In this document: positions 49,916 to 58,362 of the stretch, piece by piece
How the letters are laid out: each line of letters begins with the position of its first letter
How positions within the stretch are numbered: the stretch's first letter is position 1
Origin: Williamsia serinedens
Lineage (GTDB): Bacteria > Actinomycetota > Actinomycetes > Mycobacteriales > Mycobacteriaceae
Reading direction: 5' to 3'
NCBI RefSeq assembly: GCF_024171725.1
Contig: NZ_JAMTCG010000002.1
Coordinates: 558,001 to 622,000 of the forward strand
DNA length: 64,000 nt
Made by a program: the position numbers and the translations under genes
Notes under the pieces: model-generated
Seen by the model: the letters and a program-made list of their open reading frames with translations, nothing else
Databases searched by the model: none
Told to the model about the DNA's origin: nothing

Positions 49916-50596
49916 TCAGCTCGGGGGCATGAGCACCGAGTCGATCAGGTAGACGGTCGCGTTGGCGGTCTTGACGCCACCGCAGATGACCGAGGCGTTG
50001 CCGGCGCCGACCTTGAGGTCGTTGCCCGAACCGGTGACGGTGACGTCCTGGCCCTCGACGGTCTTGTGGGTGCCGGCGATCTGCGACGGCGAGAGCTGAC
50101 CCGGGATGACGTGGTAGGTCAGGATCTTGGTCAGCAGGGCGCTGTCCGTCTTCAGGGTGTCGATCGTGGCGGCCGGGATCTTCGCGAAGGCCTCGTCGAC
50201 CGGCGCGAAGACGGTGAACTGGCTGCCGTTCAGGGTGTCGACCAGGTTGACCTGCGGGTTCAGCTGACCCGAGACGGCCTGCGTCAGGGTCTTCAGCAGC
50301 GGGTTGTTGCTGGCCGCGGTGGCGACCGGGTCCAGAGCCATGCCGCCGACGGAGCCGGGGCCCGAGGCGTTCTGCTCGGCGTAGCTCGCGCAGCCGGAGC
50401 CGACGAGGTCGGCGGCCGGATCGGCGCTCGCGCTGCCGCCCGCTGCCGAGGACTCGGCGGCCGACGAGGTGGCGGCGGTGCTCGAGGAGCCCGAGGAGCT
50501 CGAGCCACTGTCGCTGGAACAACCGGCGACGAGGCCCATGGCCAGGCCGACGCCGGCGATGGCGACAGCGAATCGTTGGGTGCGCTTCAGAGCCAT
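49916..50596 (-). CDS. Fasciclin-domain lipoprotein (MPT70/MPT83-like)
   Basis: 226 residues. Lipoprotein signal with lipobox LVAG-Cys26, a long Ser/Ala/Gly linker (26-68), then one Fas1 domain: [45 protein letters not shown] and the end strand [11 protein letters not shown]. This layout equals mycobacterial MPT83 (lipidated) and MPT70. Two Cys in the domain may pair. ATG 50596 with AAAGGAACC upstream. Its promoter region holds a CCATCC-N15-GCGAAT element like that facing the sigK operon. Confidence 0.92.
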   Translation of the reverse strand: MALKRTQRFAVAIAGVGLAMGLVAGCSSDSGSSSSGSSSTAATSSAAESSAAGGSASADPAADLVGSGCASYAEQNASGPGSVGGMALDPVATAASNNPLLKTLTQAVSGQLNPQVNLVDTLNGSQFTVFAPVDEAFAKIPAATIDTLKTDSALLTKILTYHVIPGQLSPSQIAGTHKTVEGQDVTVTGSGNDLKVGAGNASVICGGVKTANATVYLIDSVLMPPS

Positions 50597-50633
50597 GTTC
50601 TTGGTTCCTTTGGTTGGGGATCGGTCGCTTTCC

Positions 50634-50660
50634 ATTCGCAACGTACGGGCGGCCGGATGG
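50634..50660 (-). promoter_or_regulatory. SigK-type promoter of the fasciclin gene
   Basis: On the minus strand CCATCC (50660-50655), 15 bp, GCGAAT (50639-50634), 37 bp before the ATG. It resembles the mycobacterial SigK consensus (CCATCC ... CCGAAT, recalled). The partner element at 50765 has the same spacing. Confidence 0.6.
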
Positions 50661-50764
50661 GTGACGCCCGAATTTTCCGGTCTCGAATTCATGTCTATCG
50701 CCGTCGGCGATCACGAACCGGTAACGCAGGCGTGCGGCAGATGCGGGTGATCCGCGTCATCCGT

Positions 50765-50791
50765 CCATCCGCGGGGCCTGCGGTGCCGAAC
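50765..50791 (+). promoter_or_regulatory. SigK-type promoter of the oxidoreductase-sigK-rskA operon
   Basis: CCATCC (50765-50770), 15 bp, CCGAAC (50786-50791), 103 bp before the GTG at 50895 on the plus strand. Same spacer length as the element before the fasciclin gene, so one sigma factor could fire both. Confidence 0.6.
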
Positions 50792-50894
50792 CCCATCACG
50801 ACGGTCCCGGACTACAGCAGCGTGGGCGGTGACCGTCCCGACCGCGACCCCGCCCGACGGTGTCTGCACCGACCACCCGGAAGGGGTGACGCAC

Positions 50895-52427
50895 GTGTCC
50901 CGCATCGAGACCGTGATCCGCCGGGCTCTCGCCGGCCTGATCGCCGTCGGAGCTGCCCTGGCCGCGGGCGAGATCGTGTCCGTCGCCGTCTCGTCCTTCT
51001 CGTCCCCGTACTTCGCGGTGGGCGCGCTCTTGGTCGACAACGCGCCGGCTCCGGTGCGGGAGTTCGCGATCCGCACTTTCGGCACGTCCGACAAGCAGGT
51101 GTTGTTGACCGGCATGGCCATCGGTATCGCGGTCCTCGCGATCGTGGCCGGGCTCGTCGAACGTCGGACGAAGCCGTTCGGATCCGTCCTCGTCGTGCTC
51201 TTCGGGATCGTCGGCATCGTGGCGGCCTTCCAGCGGCCCACCGCCACCGCGACGTACGTCTTCCCCTCGCTCGCCGCGATCGTCGTCGGCGTCCTCGTCC
51301 TCCGTGTGTTGACCGGTTACCTCGGCGCGCGACGCAACGCGGCGGCCCCGGAGCAGGACGGGCTGTCCCGCCGGGCCTTCGTCGGCCTCGCCGCGACGGC
51401 TGCGGTGGCGGCCGGAGGCGTCGCGCTCGTCGGCCGCGCCATCGCGAACGCGGGTAACGCCATCTCCGAGCGGGCGTCACTGAAGCTCCCGACGCCCCGT
51501 GTCCGGGCGAAGGCCATACCGGCCGGCTCGAACATCGACGTCCCCGGCGCGACCCCGTTCGTCACCAGCAACCAGTCCTTCTATCGCATCGACACCGCCC
51601 TGCAGGTCCCCGAGCTGAAGACCTCGGAGTGGCAGTTGCGGATCCACGGCATGGTCGACCGCGAGATGACCCTCACCTGGGACGACCTCATGGGGATGCA
51701 GCCCGTCGAGAAGGTCATCACGCTGACGTGTGTGTCGAACCAGGTCGGCGGTGACCTCGCGGGCAACGCGACGTGGATCGGCTACCCCATCAAGGACATC
51801 CTCGCCAAGGTCGGCGTGCAGGCCGACTCCGACATGTTGTTCTCCACCAGTGTCGACGGCTGGACGTCCGGGACGCCGGTCTCCGCACTGACCGACGGTC
51901 GCGACGCCATCCTGGCCGTCGGGATGAACGGGCAGCCGCTCCCGCTCGAGCACGGCTACCCCGTCCGTCAGGTCGTGCCCGGGCTCTACGGCTTCGTCTC
52001 CGCCTGCAAGTGGGTCGTCGACTGGGAGCTGACCCGTTTCGACCGCAAGAAGGCCTACTGGACGGAGCGCGGGTGGGGCCAGATGGGCCCCATCAAGACC
52101 GCCTCCCGTATCGACGTTCCGGCATCGTTCGCGCAGGTACCCGCCGGTGAGGTCGTCATCGCGGGAACGGCGTGGGCGCAGCACCGCGGGATCGAGAAGG
52201 TCGAGGTCCGGATCGACGACGGTCCGTGGGAGGTCGCGCAGCTGGCCGAGGAGTACTCGATCGACACGTGGCGCCAGTGGTCCTACCGCTGGCAGGCCAC
52301 GCCCGGGCAGCACATGCTCTACTGCCGGGCCACCGACAAGACCGGTCAGCTGCAGACCGAGGAACGCACACCGCCCATCCCGGGCGGCGCCACCGGGTGG
52401 CACAACCGTGTCATCACGATCACCTAG
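50895..52427 (+). CDS. Membrane-anchored molybdopterin oxidoreductase, sulfite-oxidase family
   Basis: 510 residues from the GTG at 50895 (GGAAGGGG 8 bases upstream; in-frame GTG at 50829 possible). Four to five helices in the first 150 residues, then a second hydrophobic stretch after SRRAFVGLAATA. The catalytic domain follows (about 220-420): Mo-ligand Cys in ITLTCVSNQVGG, HGYPVRQVVPGLYGF, KWVVDWELT, then a dimerisation beta-domain to the end. The family oxidises sulfite, methionine sulfoxide or similar at the membrane. First gene of the operon leading to sigK and rskA. Confidence 0.88.
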   Translation: MSRIETVIRRALAGLIAVGAALAAGEIVSVAVSSFSSPYFAVGALLVDNAPAPVREFAIRTFGTSDKQVLLTGMAIGIAVLAIVAGLVERRTKPFGSVLVVLFGIVGIVAAFQRPTATATYVFPSLAAIVVGVLVLRVLTGYLGARRNAAAPEQDGLSRRAFVGLAATAAVAAGGVALVGRAIANAGNAISERASLKLPTPRVRAKAIPAGSNIDVPGATPFVTSNQSFYRIDTALQVPELKTSEWQLRIHGMVDREMTLTWDDLMGMQPVEKVITLTCVSNQVGGDLAGNATWIGYPIKDILAKVGVQADSDMLFSTSVDGWTSGTPVSALTDGRDAILAVGMNGQPLPLEHGYPVRQVVPGLYGFVSACKWVVDWELTRFDRKKAYWTERGWGQMGPIKTASRIDVPASFAQVPAGEVVIAGTAWAQHRGIEKVEVRIDDGPWEVAQLAEEYSIDTWRQWSYRWQATPGQHMLYCRATDKTGQLQTEERTPPIPGGATGWHNRVITIT

Positions 52428-52459
52428 GACGCCGACGATGACACGCTACTGTCACCTGT

Positions 52460-53086
52460 GTGACCGACCGCTCTGCCGCGAGATCGGCGCCGTCGGCCAC
52501 TCCGGATCACGGTGGCCACGACGCGCCCGACGAACCGACACGGCTCGTCGCGTTGGTGCAGCGTGTGGCCGCGCAGGATCGCCAAGCCTTCGCCGACCTG
52601 TACGACGCGACGAACACCCGGGTGTTCGGGCTCGTCAAACGGGTCCTGCGCGACCCCGGCTACGCCGAGGAGACGTTGCAGGAGGTCTACCTGCAGGTCT
52701 GGCAGAACGCCCCCAACTACCGCGCCGACATGGGGTCGGTGATCTCGTGGATCCTCACGATCGGTCATCGTCGAGCGGTCGACCGGGTGCGGTCGGAGCA
52801 GGCGTCGACCCGTCGCGGGGTGGAGTACTCGGTGTCCACCGCGACGATCGAGACCGATCAGGTCGTGGACTCGGTGGTGACACGCGAGGACCGGCGCGCG
52901 GTGATCGAGTGTCTCGGCACGCTGACGGACACCCAGCGGGAGAGCATCGAGCTCTCCTACTACGGCGGGTTGAGCTATCCGCAGGTGGCCGAGCGTCTGA
53001 ACGCCGCACTGCCCACGGTGAAGTCGCGCATCCGGGACGGTTTGCGTCGGCTCCGGAACTGTCTGGAGTCCTCCGATGAGGGCTGA
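52460..53086 (+). CDS. sigK: ECF sigma factor SigK
   Basis: 208 residues from a GTG 33 bp after the oxidoreductase. Region 2 AFADLYDATNTRVFGLVKRVLRD and ETLQEVYLQVWQNAP, region 4 LTDTQRESIELSYYGGLSYPQVAERL. Aligning with mycobacterial SigK, Cys151 (in VIECL) and Cys201 (in RNCL) match the redox pair Cys133/Cys183 described there, so the same thiol switch may operate. Its last 11 bases overlap rskA. Drives the neighbouring MPT83-like gene by homology. Confidence 0.92.
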   Translation: MTDRSAARSAPSATPDHGGHDAPDEPTRLVALVQRVAAQDRQAFADLYDATNTRVFGLVKRVLRDPGYAEETLQEVYLQVWQNAPNYRADMGSVISWILTIGHRRAVDRVRSEQASTRRGVEYSVSTATIETDQVVDSVVTREDRRAVIECLGTLTDTQRESIELSYYGGLSYPQVAERLNAALPTVKSRIRDGLRRLRNCLESSDEG

Positions 53087-53894
53087 CGACCCGCGGGCGG
53101 ACGCGGCCCGGATGGTCGACGACCTCCTGGAGCTGTACGCGATCCACGCCCTGCCGGCCGACGAGGCGGTCGCCTTCGAGCATGCGCTCGGCGTGCTCGA
53201 CGAGGCGTCGCGTCGTCGAGCGGTGGCGGACATCCGGAGCACGCGCGACGCCGTCGCGCGGTGGGCGGCCGAGCGCGCCGCGACGCCCGATCCTCGAGTG
53301 CGGGACAGCGTCCTGTCGTCGATCGACCGGGCGGACTCGACGCGGTCTGTCGGGGACGAACCGGTCGCTGTCGGGGACCACCCCGTCGCGACCGACGAAC
53401 TGGCCGCCCGCCGGGCGCGTCGTCGGCGTCTCGCGGTGGCTGTCTCGTCGGCGGCCGCGGCGCTGCTGCTCGTCGTCGGGGGCGTCGTGATCGGCAGGTC
53501 CACGGTGTCGTCGCCGGCGGATCAGCCGTCGATCGCGCAGTCGGACCAGATGGCGGCGATGCAGAACGTCATGAGCCGCAGCGACGTCGAGGTGCATCGC
53601 ACCGAGATGACGGGCATGCCCGGGACGGTGGTGGTCGCGTCGTCGCGGAGTGCCGATCAGGCGGTCGTCGTGCTCGACGGTGCCCAGCAGCCCCCGAGTC
53701 AGCGCGTCTACCAGCTCTGGCTGATCGGCAACTCGCACGCGCCGAAGTCCGCCGGTCTGGTGTCGTCGGTCGCGGGGCAGTCGCCGGTCGTCGTCACCGG
53801 GTTGACCGACTCGCGGACCATCGGGATGACCGTCGAGCCCGACGGCGGGTCACCGCAGCCGACGGGTGCCGTCGTCGCCGCGGTCACCTTCTGA
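53076..53894 (+). CDS. rskA: Anti-sigma-K factor RskA
   Basis: 272 residues. A cytosolic N-terminal domain (1-110: VDDLLELYAIHALPADEAVAFEHAL) holds SigK but has no zinc Cys motif, as in mycobacterial RskA. One membrane helix (about 115-137, LAVAVSSAAAALLLVVGGVVIG) follows, then an extracytoplasmic RskA domain with VYQLWLIGNSHAPKSAGLV and MTVEPDGGSPQPTGA. Signals outside trigger proteolysis and free SigK. Overlaps sigK by 11 bp. Confidence 0.93.
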   Translation: MRADDPRADAARMVDDLLELYAIHALPADEAVAFEHALGVLDEASRRRAVADIRSTRDAVARWAAERAATPDPRVRDSVLSSIDRADSTRSVGDEPVAVGDHPVATDELAARRARRRRLAVAVSSAAAALLLVVGGVVIGRSTVSSPADQPSIAQSDQMAAMQNVMSRSDVEVHRTEMTGMPGTVVVASSRSADQAVVVLDGAQQPPSQRVYQLWLIGNSHAPKSAGLVSSVAGQSPVVVTGLTDSRTIGMTVEPDGGSPQPTGAVVAAVTF

Positions 53895-53903
53895 CCGGCG
53901 GTC

Positions 53904-54287
53904 TCAGGATCCCGATCGGTACAGCCGTTCGTACTCGGTGCGAGCGCGGTCGTCCTCGGCCTGCTGCCGAGCGGGCTTCAGGTCGGGGTCGAGACCGTGC
54001 TTCTCGAGCCGGTGTGCGCGGTTCTGCTTCATGTACGCCGCGGAGTAGATGAGCCCGAGCACCAGTCCGAGCGCGACCATCTGTGCGCGCAACCACCACG
54101 GGCCGGGGAAGAGCATGAAGATCACGAAGATCGGGATGAACGGCACCATGCCCCGGACCAGGTGGCGGACGTAGGCGTTGCGGCCCGTGAGGTCCTCGCG
54201 CACCCAGTCGCGGAGGTCGTCGGGCAGCTTTCGTCCGAACGCGTAGCCGATCCACTGCACCGGCGACGGACGCCTGCGGGCGCTCAT
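53904..54287 (-). CDS. DUF5313 two-helix membrane protein
   Basis: 127 residues. VQWIGYAFGRKLPDDLRDWVREDLTG, then hydrophobic helices MVPFIPIFVIFMLFPGPWW and MVALGLVLGLIYSAAYM, ending in a basic/acidic tail. The order fits the mycolata family DUF5313 (recalled). CAGGAGGACAGGT precedes the ATG, which overlaps the ohrR stop by 4 bp. Only 9 bp from the convergent rskA end. Function unknown. Confidence 0.7.
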   Translation of the reverse strand: MSARRRPSPVQWIGYAFGRKLPDDLRDWVREDLTGRNAYVRHLVRGMVPFIPIFVIFMLFPGPWWLRAQMVALGLVLGLIYSAAYMKQNRAHRLEKHGLDPDLKPARQQAEDDRARTEYERLYRSGS

Positions 54288-54754
54288 ACCTGTCCTCCTG
54301 TCGGGGTGGTGGCGGCCGCGCGGTTGAGGTCCCACAGGACGTCGCGCAGCCGTTCCAGTTCGGCGAGGGAGACGCCGAGCTTGTCGATGACGGCGGGGGG
54401 AATCGCCTCGGCGCGTTCGCGCAGCGCGGTCCCCGCATCGGTGAGGGCGACGTCGAGGCGCCGCTCGTCGAGGTCGGACCGACGCCGCGTGACCAGGCCC
54501 ATCGCCTCGAGGCGCTTCAGCAGCGGGGACAGCGTGGCCGAGTCGAGGACGAGTGCGTCCCCGATCGAGCGGACCGATCGGGGCGACTCCTCCCACAACG
54601 CGAGCATCACGAGGTACTGCGGATGCGTGAGCCCGAGCGGTTCGAGGAGCGGGCGGTAGAGCGTGAGGACCGTCCGGTTCGTCACCGCCAGCGCGAAGCA
54701 GAGCTGGCGGTCGAGGGCGAGCAGGTCGCCGGAGTCTTCGGATGTCGTCTGCAC
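54284..54754 (-). CDS. OhrR-like organic-hydroperoxide regulator (MarR family)
   Basis: 156 residues from a GTG (a TTG at 54775 would add 7). The sequence follows OhrR closely: LDRQLCFALAVTNRTVLTLYRPLLEPLGLTHPQYLVMLALWE with the peroxidatic Cys in QLCFAL, then LVLDSATLSPLLKRLEAMGLVTRRRS. OhrR is inactivated when this Cys is oxidised by organic peroxides. No ohr gene is next to it; the co-translated partner is the DUF5313 protein. The start is unsure: no strong ribosome site, leaderless possible. Confidence 0.85.
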   Translation of the reverse strand: MQTTSEDSGDLLALDRQLCFALAVTNRTVLTLYRPLLEPLGLTHPQYLVMLALWEESPRSVRSIGDALVLDSATLSPLLKRLEAMGLVTRRRSDLDERRLDVALTDAGTALRERAEAIPPAVIDKLGVSLAELERLRDVLWDLNRAAATTPTGGQV

Positions 54755-54801
54755 GATTTGATCGTACGCGAACAATTACGGCGCCATACGTATACGGACA
54801 A

Positions 54802-54813
54802 CTGTCTGGACAG
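54802..54813. promoter_or_regulatory. Short palindrome before pntAa/ohrR
   Basis: CTGTCTGGACAG (5-bp arms CTGTC/GACAG) in the 210-bp gap between divergent ohrR and pntAa. Could be an OhrR or other site; A/T-rich sequence (ACAATTACG) lies nearer the ohrR start. Weak. Confidence 0.25.
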
Positions 54814-54964
54814 GTGATCAGCAATCGTGGCCGCATGCTATGTTTCCTGCATTCACCGGCTGCCGATCGCAGCCGTGCCCTCATCCCGCCACTCTGGGCG
54901 ACCCCCGGCGTGGTGCGGAGGATGTGTCCATCGCGTATGCGGTCCGTGAGAGACGGGTGTGTCC

Positions 54965-56044
54965 ATGAGTGTCGGTGTCGTGCGGGAGGTGGCCGAGGGG
55001 GAGCGCAGGGTCGCGCTCGTGCCCAAGGTCGTCGCGACGTTGGTCAACAAGGGGGTCGACGTCGTCGTCGAGTCCGGTGCGGGGGAGCAGGCCCTGATCC
55101 CGGACGCCCTCTACACAGAGGCAGGCGCCACCATCGGTGACGCCTGGTCGGCGGATGTGGTGGTCAAGGTCGTGGCCCCCACCGACGACGAGGTGGCGAA
55201 GCTGAAGTCCGGTCAGACGCTGATCGGATTCCTGGCCCCGCGTAACCAGGAGAACCAGATCGGCGCGCTGAAGGCCGCCGGGGTGCAGGCGTTCGCCGTC
55301 GAGGCCATCCCGCGCATCAGCCGCGCGCAGGCGATGGACGCGTTGAGCTCGCAGGGCAACGTGTCGGGCTACAAGGCGGTCATCCTGGCCGCCGAGAAGT
55401 CGACGCGATACTTCCCGATGCTCACCACGGCGGCGGGCACGGTGAAGCCGGCGACGGCGCTGATCCTCGGCGTCGGCGTCGCGGGCCTGCAGGCGCTCGC
55501 CACCGCGAAGCGACTGGGCGCACGCACCACCGGCTACGACGTCCGCCCGGAGGTGGCCGAGCAGGTGAAGTCGGTCGGAGCGCAGTGGCTCGACCTCGGC
55601 ATCGACGCCGCCGGTGAGGGTGGCTACGCCCGGGAGCTCACCGAGGACGAGCGTGCGCAGCAGCAGAAGGCGCTCGAGGAGGCCATCAAGGGCTTCGACG
55701 TCGTCATCACCACCGCGCTGGTCCCGGGTCGTCCCGCCCCGCGTCTGGTCACCGCCGCCGCGGTCGAGGGCATGAAGCCCGGCAGCGTGATCGTCGACCT
55801 GGCCGGCGAGACCGGCGGCAACTGCGAACTGACCGAGCCCGGACAGAACGTCGTCAAGCACGACGTCACGATCTGCTCGCCGCTCAACCTCCCCGCCGGC
55901 ATGCCCGAGCACGCCAGCGAGCTCTACTCCAAGAATCTCCTCGCCCTCATCGAGCTGATGCTCGACGAGAACGGCGCCATCGCACCGGATTTCTCCGACG
56001 AGGTGCTGGCGAAGTCGTGCGTGACCCGAGAGGCGGACGCCTGA
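54965..56044 (+). CDS. pntAa: NAD(P) transhydrogenase subunit alpha part 1 PntAa
   Basis: 359 residues (a GTG two codons earlier is possible). NAD(H)-binding domain I: GVVREVAEGERRVALVPKVV, then LILGVGVAGLQALATAKRLGA, GYDVRPEVAEQV and CSPLNLPAGMPEHAS. Soluble. In this split arrangement dI, dII and dII-dIII are three polypeptides, as in Rhodospirillum and actinomycetes. TGATG overlap with pntAb. Confidence 0.93.
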   Translation: MSVGVVREVAEGERRVALVPKVVATLVNKGVDVVVESGAGEQALIPDALYTEAGATIGDAWSADVVVKVVAPTDDEVAKLKSGQTLIGFLAPRNQENQIGALKAAGVQAFAVEAIPRISRAQAMDALSSQGNVSGYKAVILAAEKSTRYFPMLTTAAGTVKPATALILGVGVAGLQALATAKRLGARTTGYDVRPEVAEQVKSVGAQWLDLGIDAAGEGGYARELTEDERAQQQKALEEAIKGFDVVITTALVPGRPAPRLVTAAAVEGMKPGSVIVDLAGETGGNCELTEPGQNVVKHDVTICSPLNLPAGMPEHASELYSKNLLALIELMLDENGAIAPDFSDEVLAKSCVTREADA

Positions 56045-56349
56045 TGTACACCGGACTCCTGGCGAACCTCGCGATCCTGGTCCTGGCCGGGTTCGTGGGC
56101 TTCGCCGTCATCTCCAAGGTGCCCAACACCCTGCACACGCCGCTGATGTCGGGCACGAACGCCATCCACGGCATCGTCGTACTGGGCGCGCTCGTCGTGC
56201 TCGGTGCCCTCCCGGCCGACGCCAACTGGGGCGTGCGCATCATCGCGTTCGTCGCGCTGGTGTTCGGCACCCTGAACGTCATCGGCGGCTTCGCCGTCAC
56301 CGACCGCATGCTCGGGATGTTCAAGGGCAAGAAGGAGGTCGAGAAGTGA
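56044..56349 (+). CDS. pntAb: NAD(P) transhydrogenase subunit alpha part 2 PntAb
   Basis: 101 residues, membrane helices of domain II: LLANLAILVLAGFVGFAVI, NAIHGIVVLGALVVLGAL and IIAFVALVFGTLNVIGGFAV with the TDRML loop. Pairs with PntAa and PntB to move protons. Overlaps both neighbours. Confidence 0.93.
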   Translation: MYTGLLANLAILVLAGFVGFAVISKVPNTLHTPLMSGTNAIHGIVVLGALVVLGALPADANWGVRIIAFVALVFGTLNVIGGFAVTDRMLGMFKGKKEVEK

Positions 56350-57872
56350 CCGTCATTGCCACCTTCACCGCCGCTCATGTTCCGAATCAGGGCGTCTCGT
56401 ACCTGGTCACGGCGCTCTACATCGTCGCCTTCGCGTTGTTCATCTACGGCCTGTCCGGGCTGACCGGTCCGAAGACCGCAGTGCGCGGCAACTGGATCGC
56501 CGCCGTCGGTATGGGCATCGCGGTCGCCGCGACGCTGCTCTACGTCTGGAACGAGGGCGCGCGCGCCGAGGACGGCGCGGGACGCGTCGACGTCCCGACC
56601 ATCAACTGGATCCTCATCGCCGTGGGCCTCGTTCTCGGTGTCGCACTGGGCATCCCGCCCGCGCTGAAGACGAAGATGACCGCGATGCCGCAGCTCGTCG
56701 CGCTGTTCAACGGCGTCGGCGGCGGCACCGTCGCGCTCATCGCGTGGTCGGAGTTCATCGAGACCTCGGGCTTCTCGGAGTTCGGCGACAAGCAGCCGGC
56801 CTCGCCGCTGGTCGTCGGGTCGCTCATCGCGGCGATCATCGGCTCGATCTCGTTCTGGGGTTCGCTGATCGCGTTCTCCAAGCTGCAGGAGATCCTGCCC
56901 AAGGGTGTCGAGAAGTTCTTCGTCGGCAACGCCAAGCTGTTCCAGCTCGCGAACATCGTGCTGCTCGCCCTGTCGATCGGCATCGCGATCTACCTGGGCG
57001 TCCAGGCCACCAGCGGTGGCGGGGCGAGTGTCTGGTGGATCGTCGGACTGTTGATCGCGGCCGGCGTGATGGGTCTCTTCGTGGTGCTGCCGATCGGCGG
57101 CGCGGACATGCCCGTCGTCATCTCGCTGCTGAACGCGATGACCGGACTCTCCGCCGCCGCGGCGGGTATCGCGCTGGACAACACCGCGCTCATCGTCGCC
57201 GGCATGATCGTCGGCGCGTCGGGCTCCATCCTCACCAACCTCATGGCCAAGGCCATGAACCGCTCCATCCCCGCGATCGTGTTCGGCTCGTTCGGTGGCG
57301 GTGCCGGTGGTGCCGCCGCCGGTCCGGCCGGCGACGGCGGCACGGTGAAGGCCACGTCCGCGGCCGACGCGGCGATCCAGATGGCCTACGCCAACCAGGT
57401 GATCGTGGTCCCGGGCTACGGTCTCGCGGTCGCGCAGGCGCAGCACGCGGTGAAGGAGATGGCGACGCTGCTCGAGGGCAAGGGTGTCGAGGTCAAGTAC
57501 GCGATCCACCCGGTCGCCGGCCGCATGCCCGGGCACATGAACGTGCTGCTGGCCGAGGCCGACGTCGAGTACGACGCGATGAAGGAGATGGACGACATCA
57601 ACGGCGAGTTCAGCCGGACTGACGTCGCCATCGTCATCGGCGCCAACGACGTCACCAACCCGGCGGCCCGCAACGACCCGAGCAGTCCCATCCACGGGAT
57701 GCCCATCCTGAACGTCGACGAGGCGCGGTCGGTGATCGTCCTCAAGCGGTCGATGTCGTCGGGCTACGCCGGCATCGACAACCCGCTGTTCGGCGCAGCG
57801 GGCACGTCGATGCTCTTCGGCGACGCGAAGAAGTCGGTCGGCGAGGTCATCGAGGAATTGAAGGCCCTCTGA
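56346..57872 (+). CDS. pntB: NAD(P) transhydrogenase subunit beta PntB
   Basis: 508 residues. About 9 helices (20-300), then NADP domain III with VVPGYGLAVAQAQHAV, HPVAGRMPGHMNVLL, GANDVTNPAARNDP and VLKRSMSSGYAGIDNPLF, the hallmark block. GTG start overlapping pntAb (GTGA). Makes NADPH from NADH using the proton gradient. Ends with a strong hairpin at 57892. Confidence 0.95.
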   Translation: MTVIATFTAAHVPNQGVSYLVTALYIVAFALFIYGLSGLTGPKTAVRGNWIAAVGMGIAVAATLLYVWNEGARAEDGAGRVDVPTINWILIAVGLVLGVALGIPPALKTKMTAMPQLVALFNGVGGGTVALIAWSEFIETSGFSEFGDKQPASPLVVGSLIAAIIGSISFWGSLIAFSKLQEILPKGVEKFFVGNAKLFQLANIVLLALSIGIAIYLGVQATSGGGASVWWIVGLLIAAGVMGLFVVLPIGGADMPVVISLLNAMTGLSAAAAGIALDNTALIVAGMIVGASGSILTNLMAKAMNRSIPAIVFGSFGGGAGGAAAGPAGDGGTVKATSAADAAIQMAYANQVIVVPGYGLAVAQAQHAVKEMATLLEGKGVEVKYAIHPVAGRMPGHMNVLLAEADVEYDAMKEMDDINGEFSRTDVAIVIGANDVTNPAARNDPSSPIHGMPILNVDEARSVIVLKRSMSSGYAGIDNPLFGAAGTSMLFGDAKKSVGEVIEELKAL

Positions 57873-57891
57873 TCTGACCGAGGCCACAGAC

Positions 57892-57928
57892 GAGGCGATC
57901 CTTCCCGCTCACCGGGAAGGATCGCCTC
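57892..57928. terminator. Perfect 16-bp hairpin terminator
   Basis: Arms 57892-57907 and 57913-57928 (GAGGCGATCCTTCCCG / CGGGAAGGATCGCCTC), 5-nt loop. Between the convergent pntB and the Rieske gene, so useful to both. Confidence 0.9.
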
Positions 57929-57936
57929 ATCTGTCG

Positions 57937-58362
57937 TCAGGCGGGATACACCTTCCCGTCGCGGACGGACACGGCGACGGTGCTCAGGCCGGTCTTGGAC
58001 GGACCCTCCAGCACGGCGCCGGTGTCGGGCGCGAACTCCGACCCGTGACACGGACAGACGAGCTTGCCGTCGTTGGGCGCGACGGCGCAGCCCTGGTGGG
58101 GGCAGATCGCGGAGAACGCGCGCGCCGTGGTCTCCCCGGTGCGGGTGACGATCCCCTGCGCGCCGCCCGGCAAGCCGACGGCCACGGAGGACCCGACGGG
58201 GACCGCAGACAGTTCGGTGAGCGATCCGTCGGCATTCGTCGACGGTGCCGCCGACGTCGACGTCGACCCACCGCCGCTCGAACACGCGGCGAGCGCGCAG
58301 GCACAGACACCGGCGGCACCGCCGACGAGGACGGATCGACGACCCACGGATTCCAGGTTCAT
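57937..58362 (-). CDS. Rieske 2Fe-2S lipoprotein
   Basis: 141 residues. Signal MNLESVGRRSVLVGGAAGVCACALAACSS with an RR pair and a lipobox LAAC, so exported (possibly by Tat) and lipidated. Rieske domain with both cluster loops: CPHQGC and CPCHGS. Such stand-alone Rieske lipoproteins pass electrons at the outer face. ATG overlaps the preceding small gene by 4 bp (ATGA). Confidence 0.88.
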   Translation of the reverse strand: MNLESVGRRSVLVGGAAGVCACALAACSSGGGSTSTSAAPSTNADGSLTELSAVPVGSSVAVGLPGGAQGIVTRTGETTARAFSAICPHQGCAVAPNDGKLVCPCHGSEFAPDTGAVLEGPSKTGLSTVAVSVRDGKVYPA

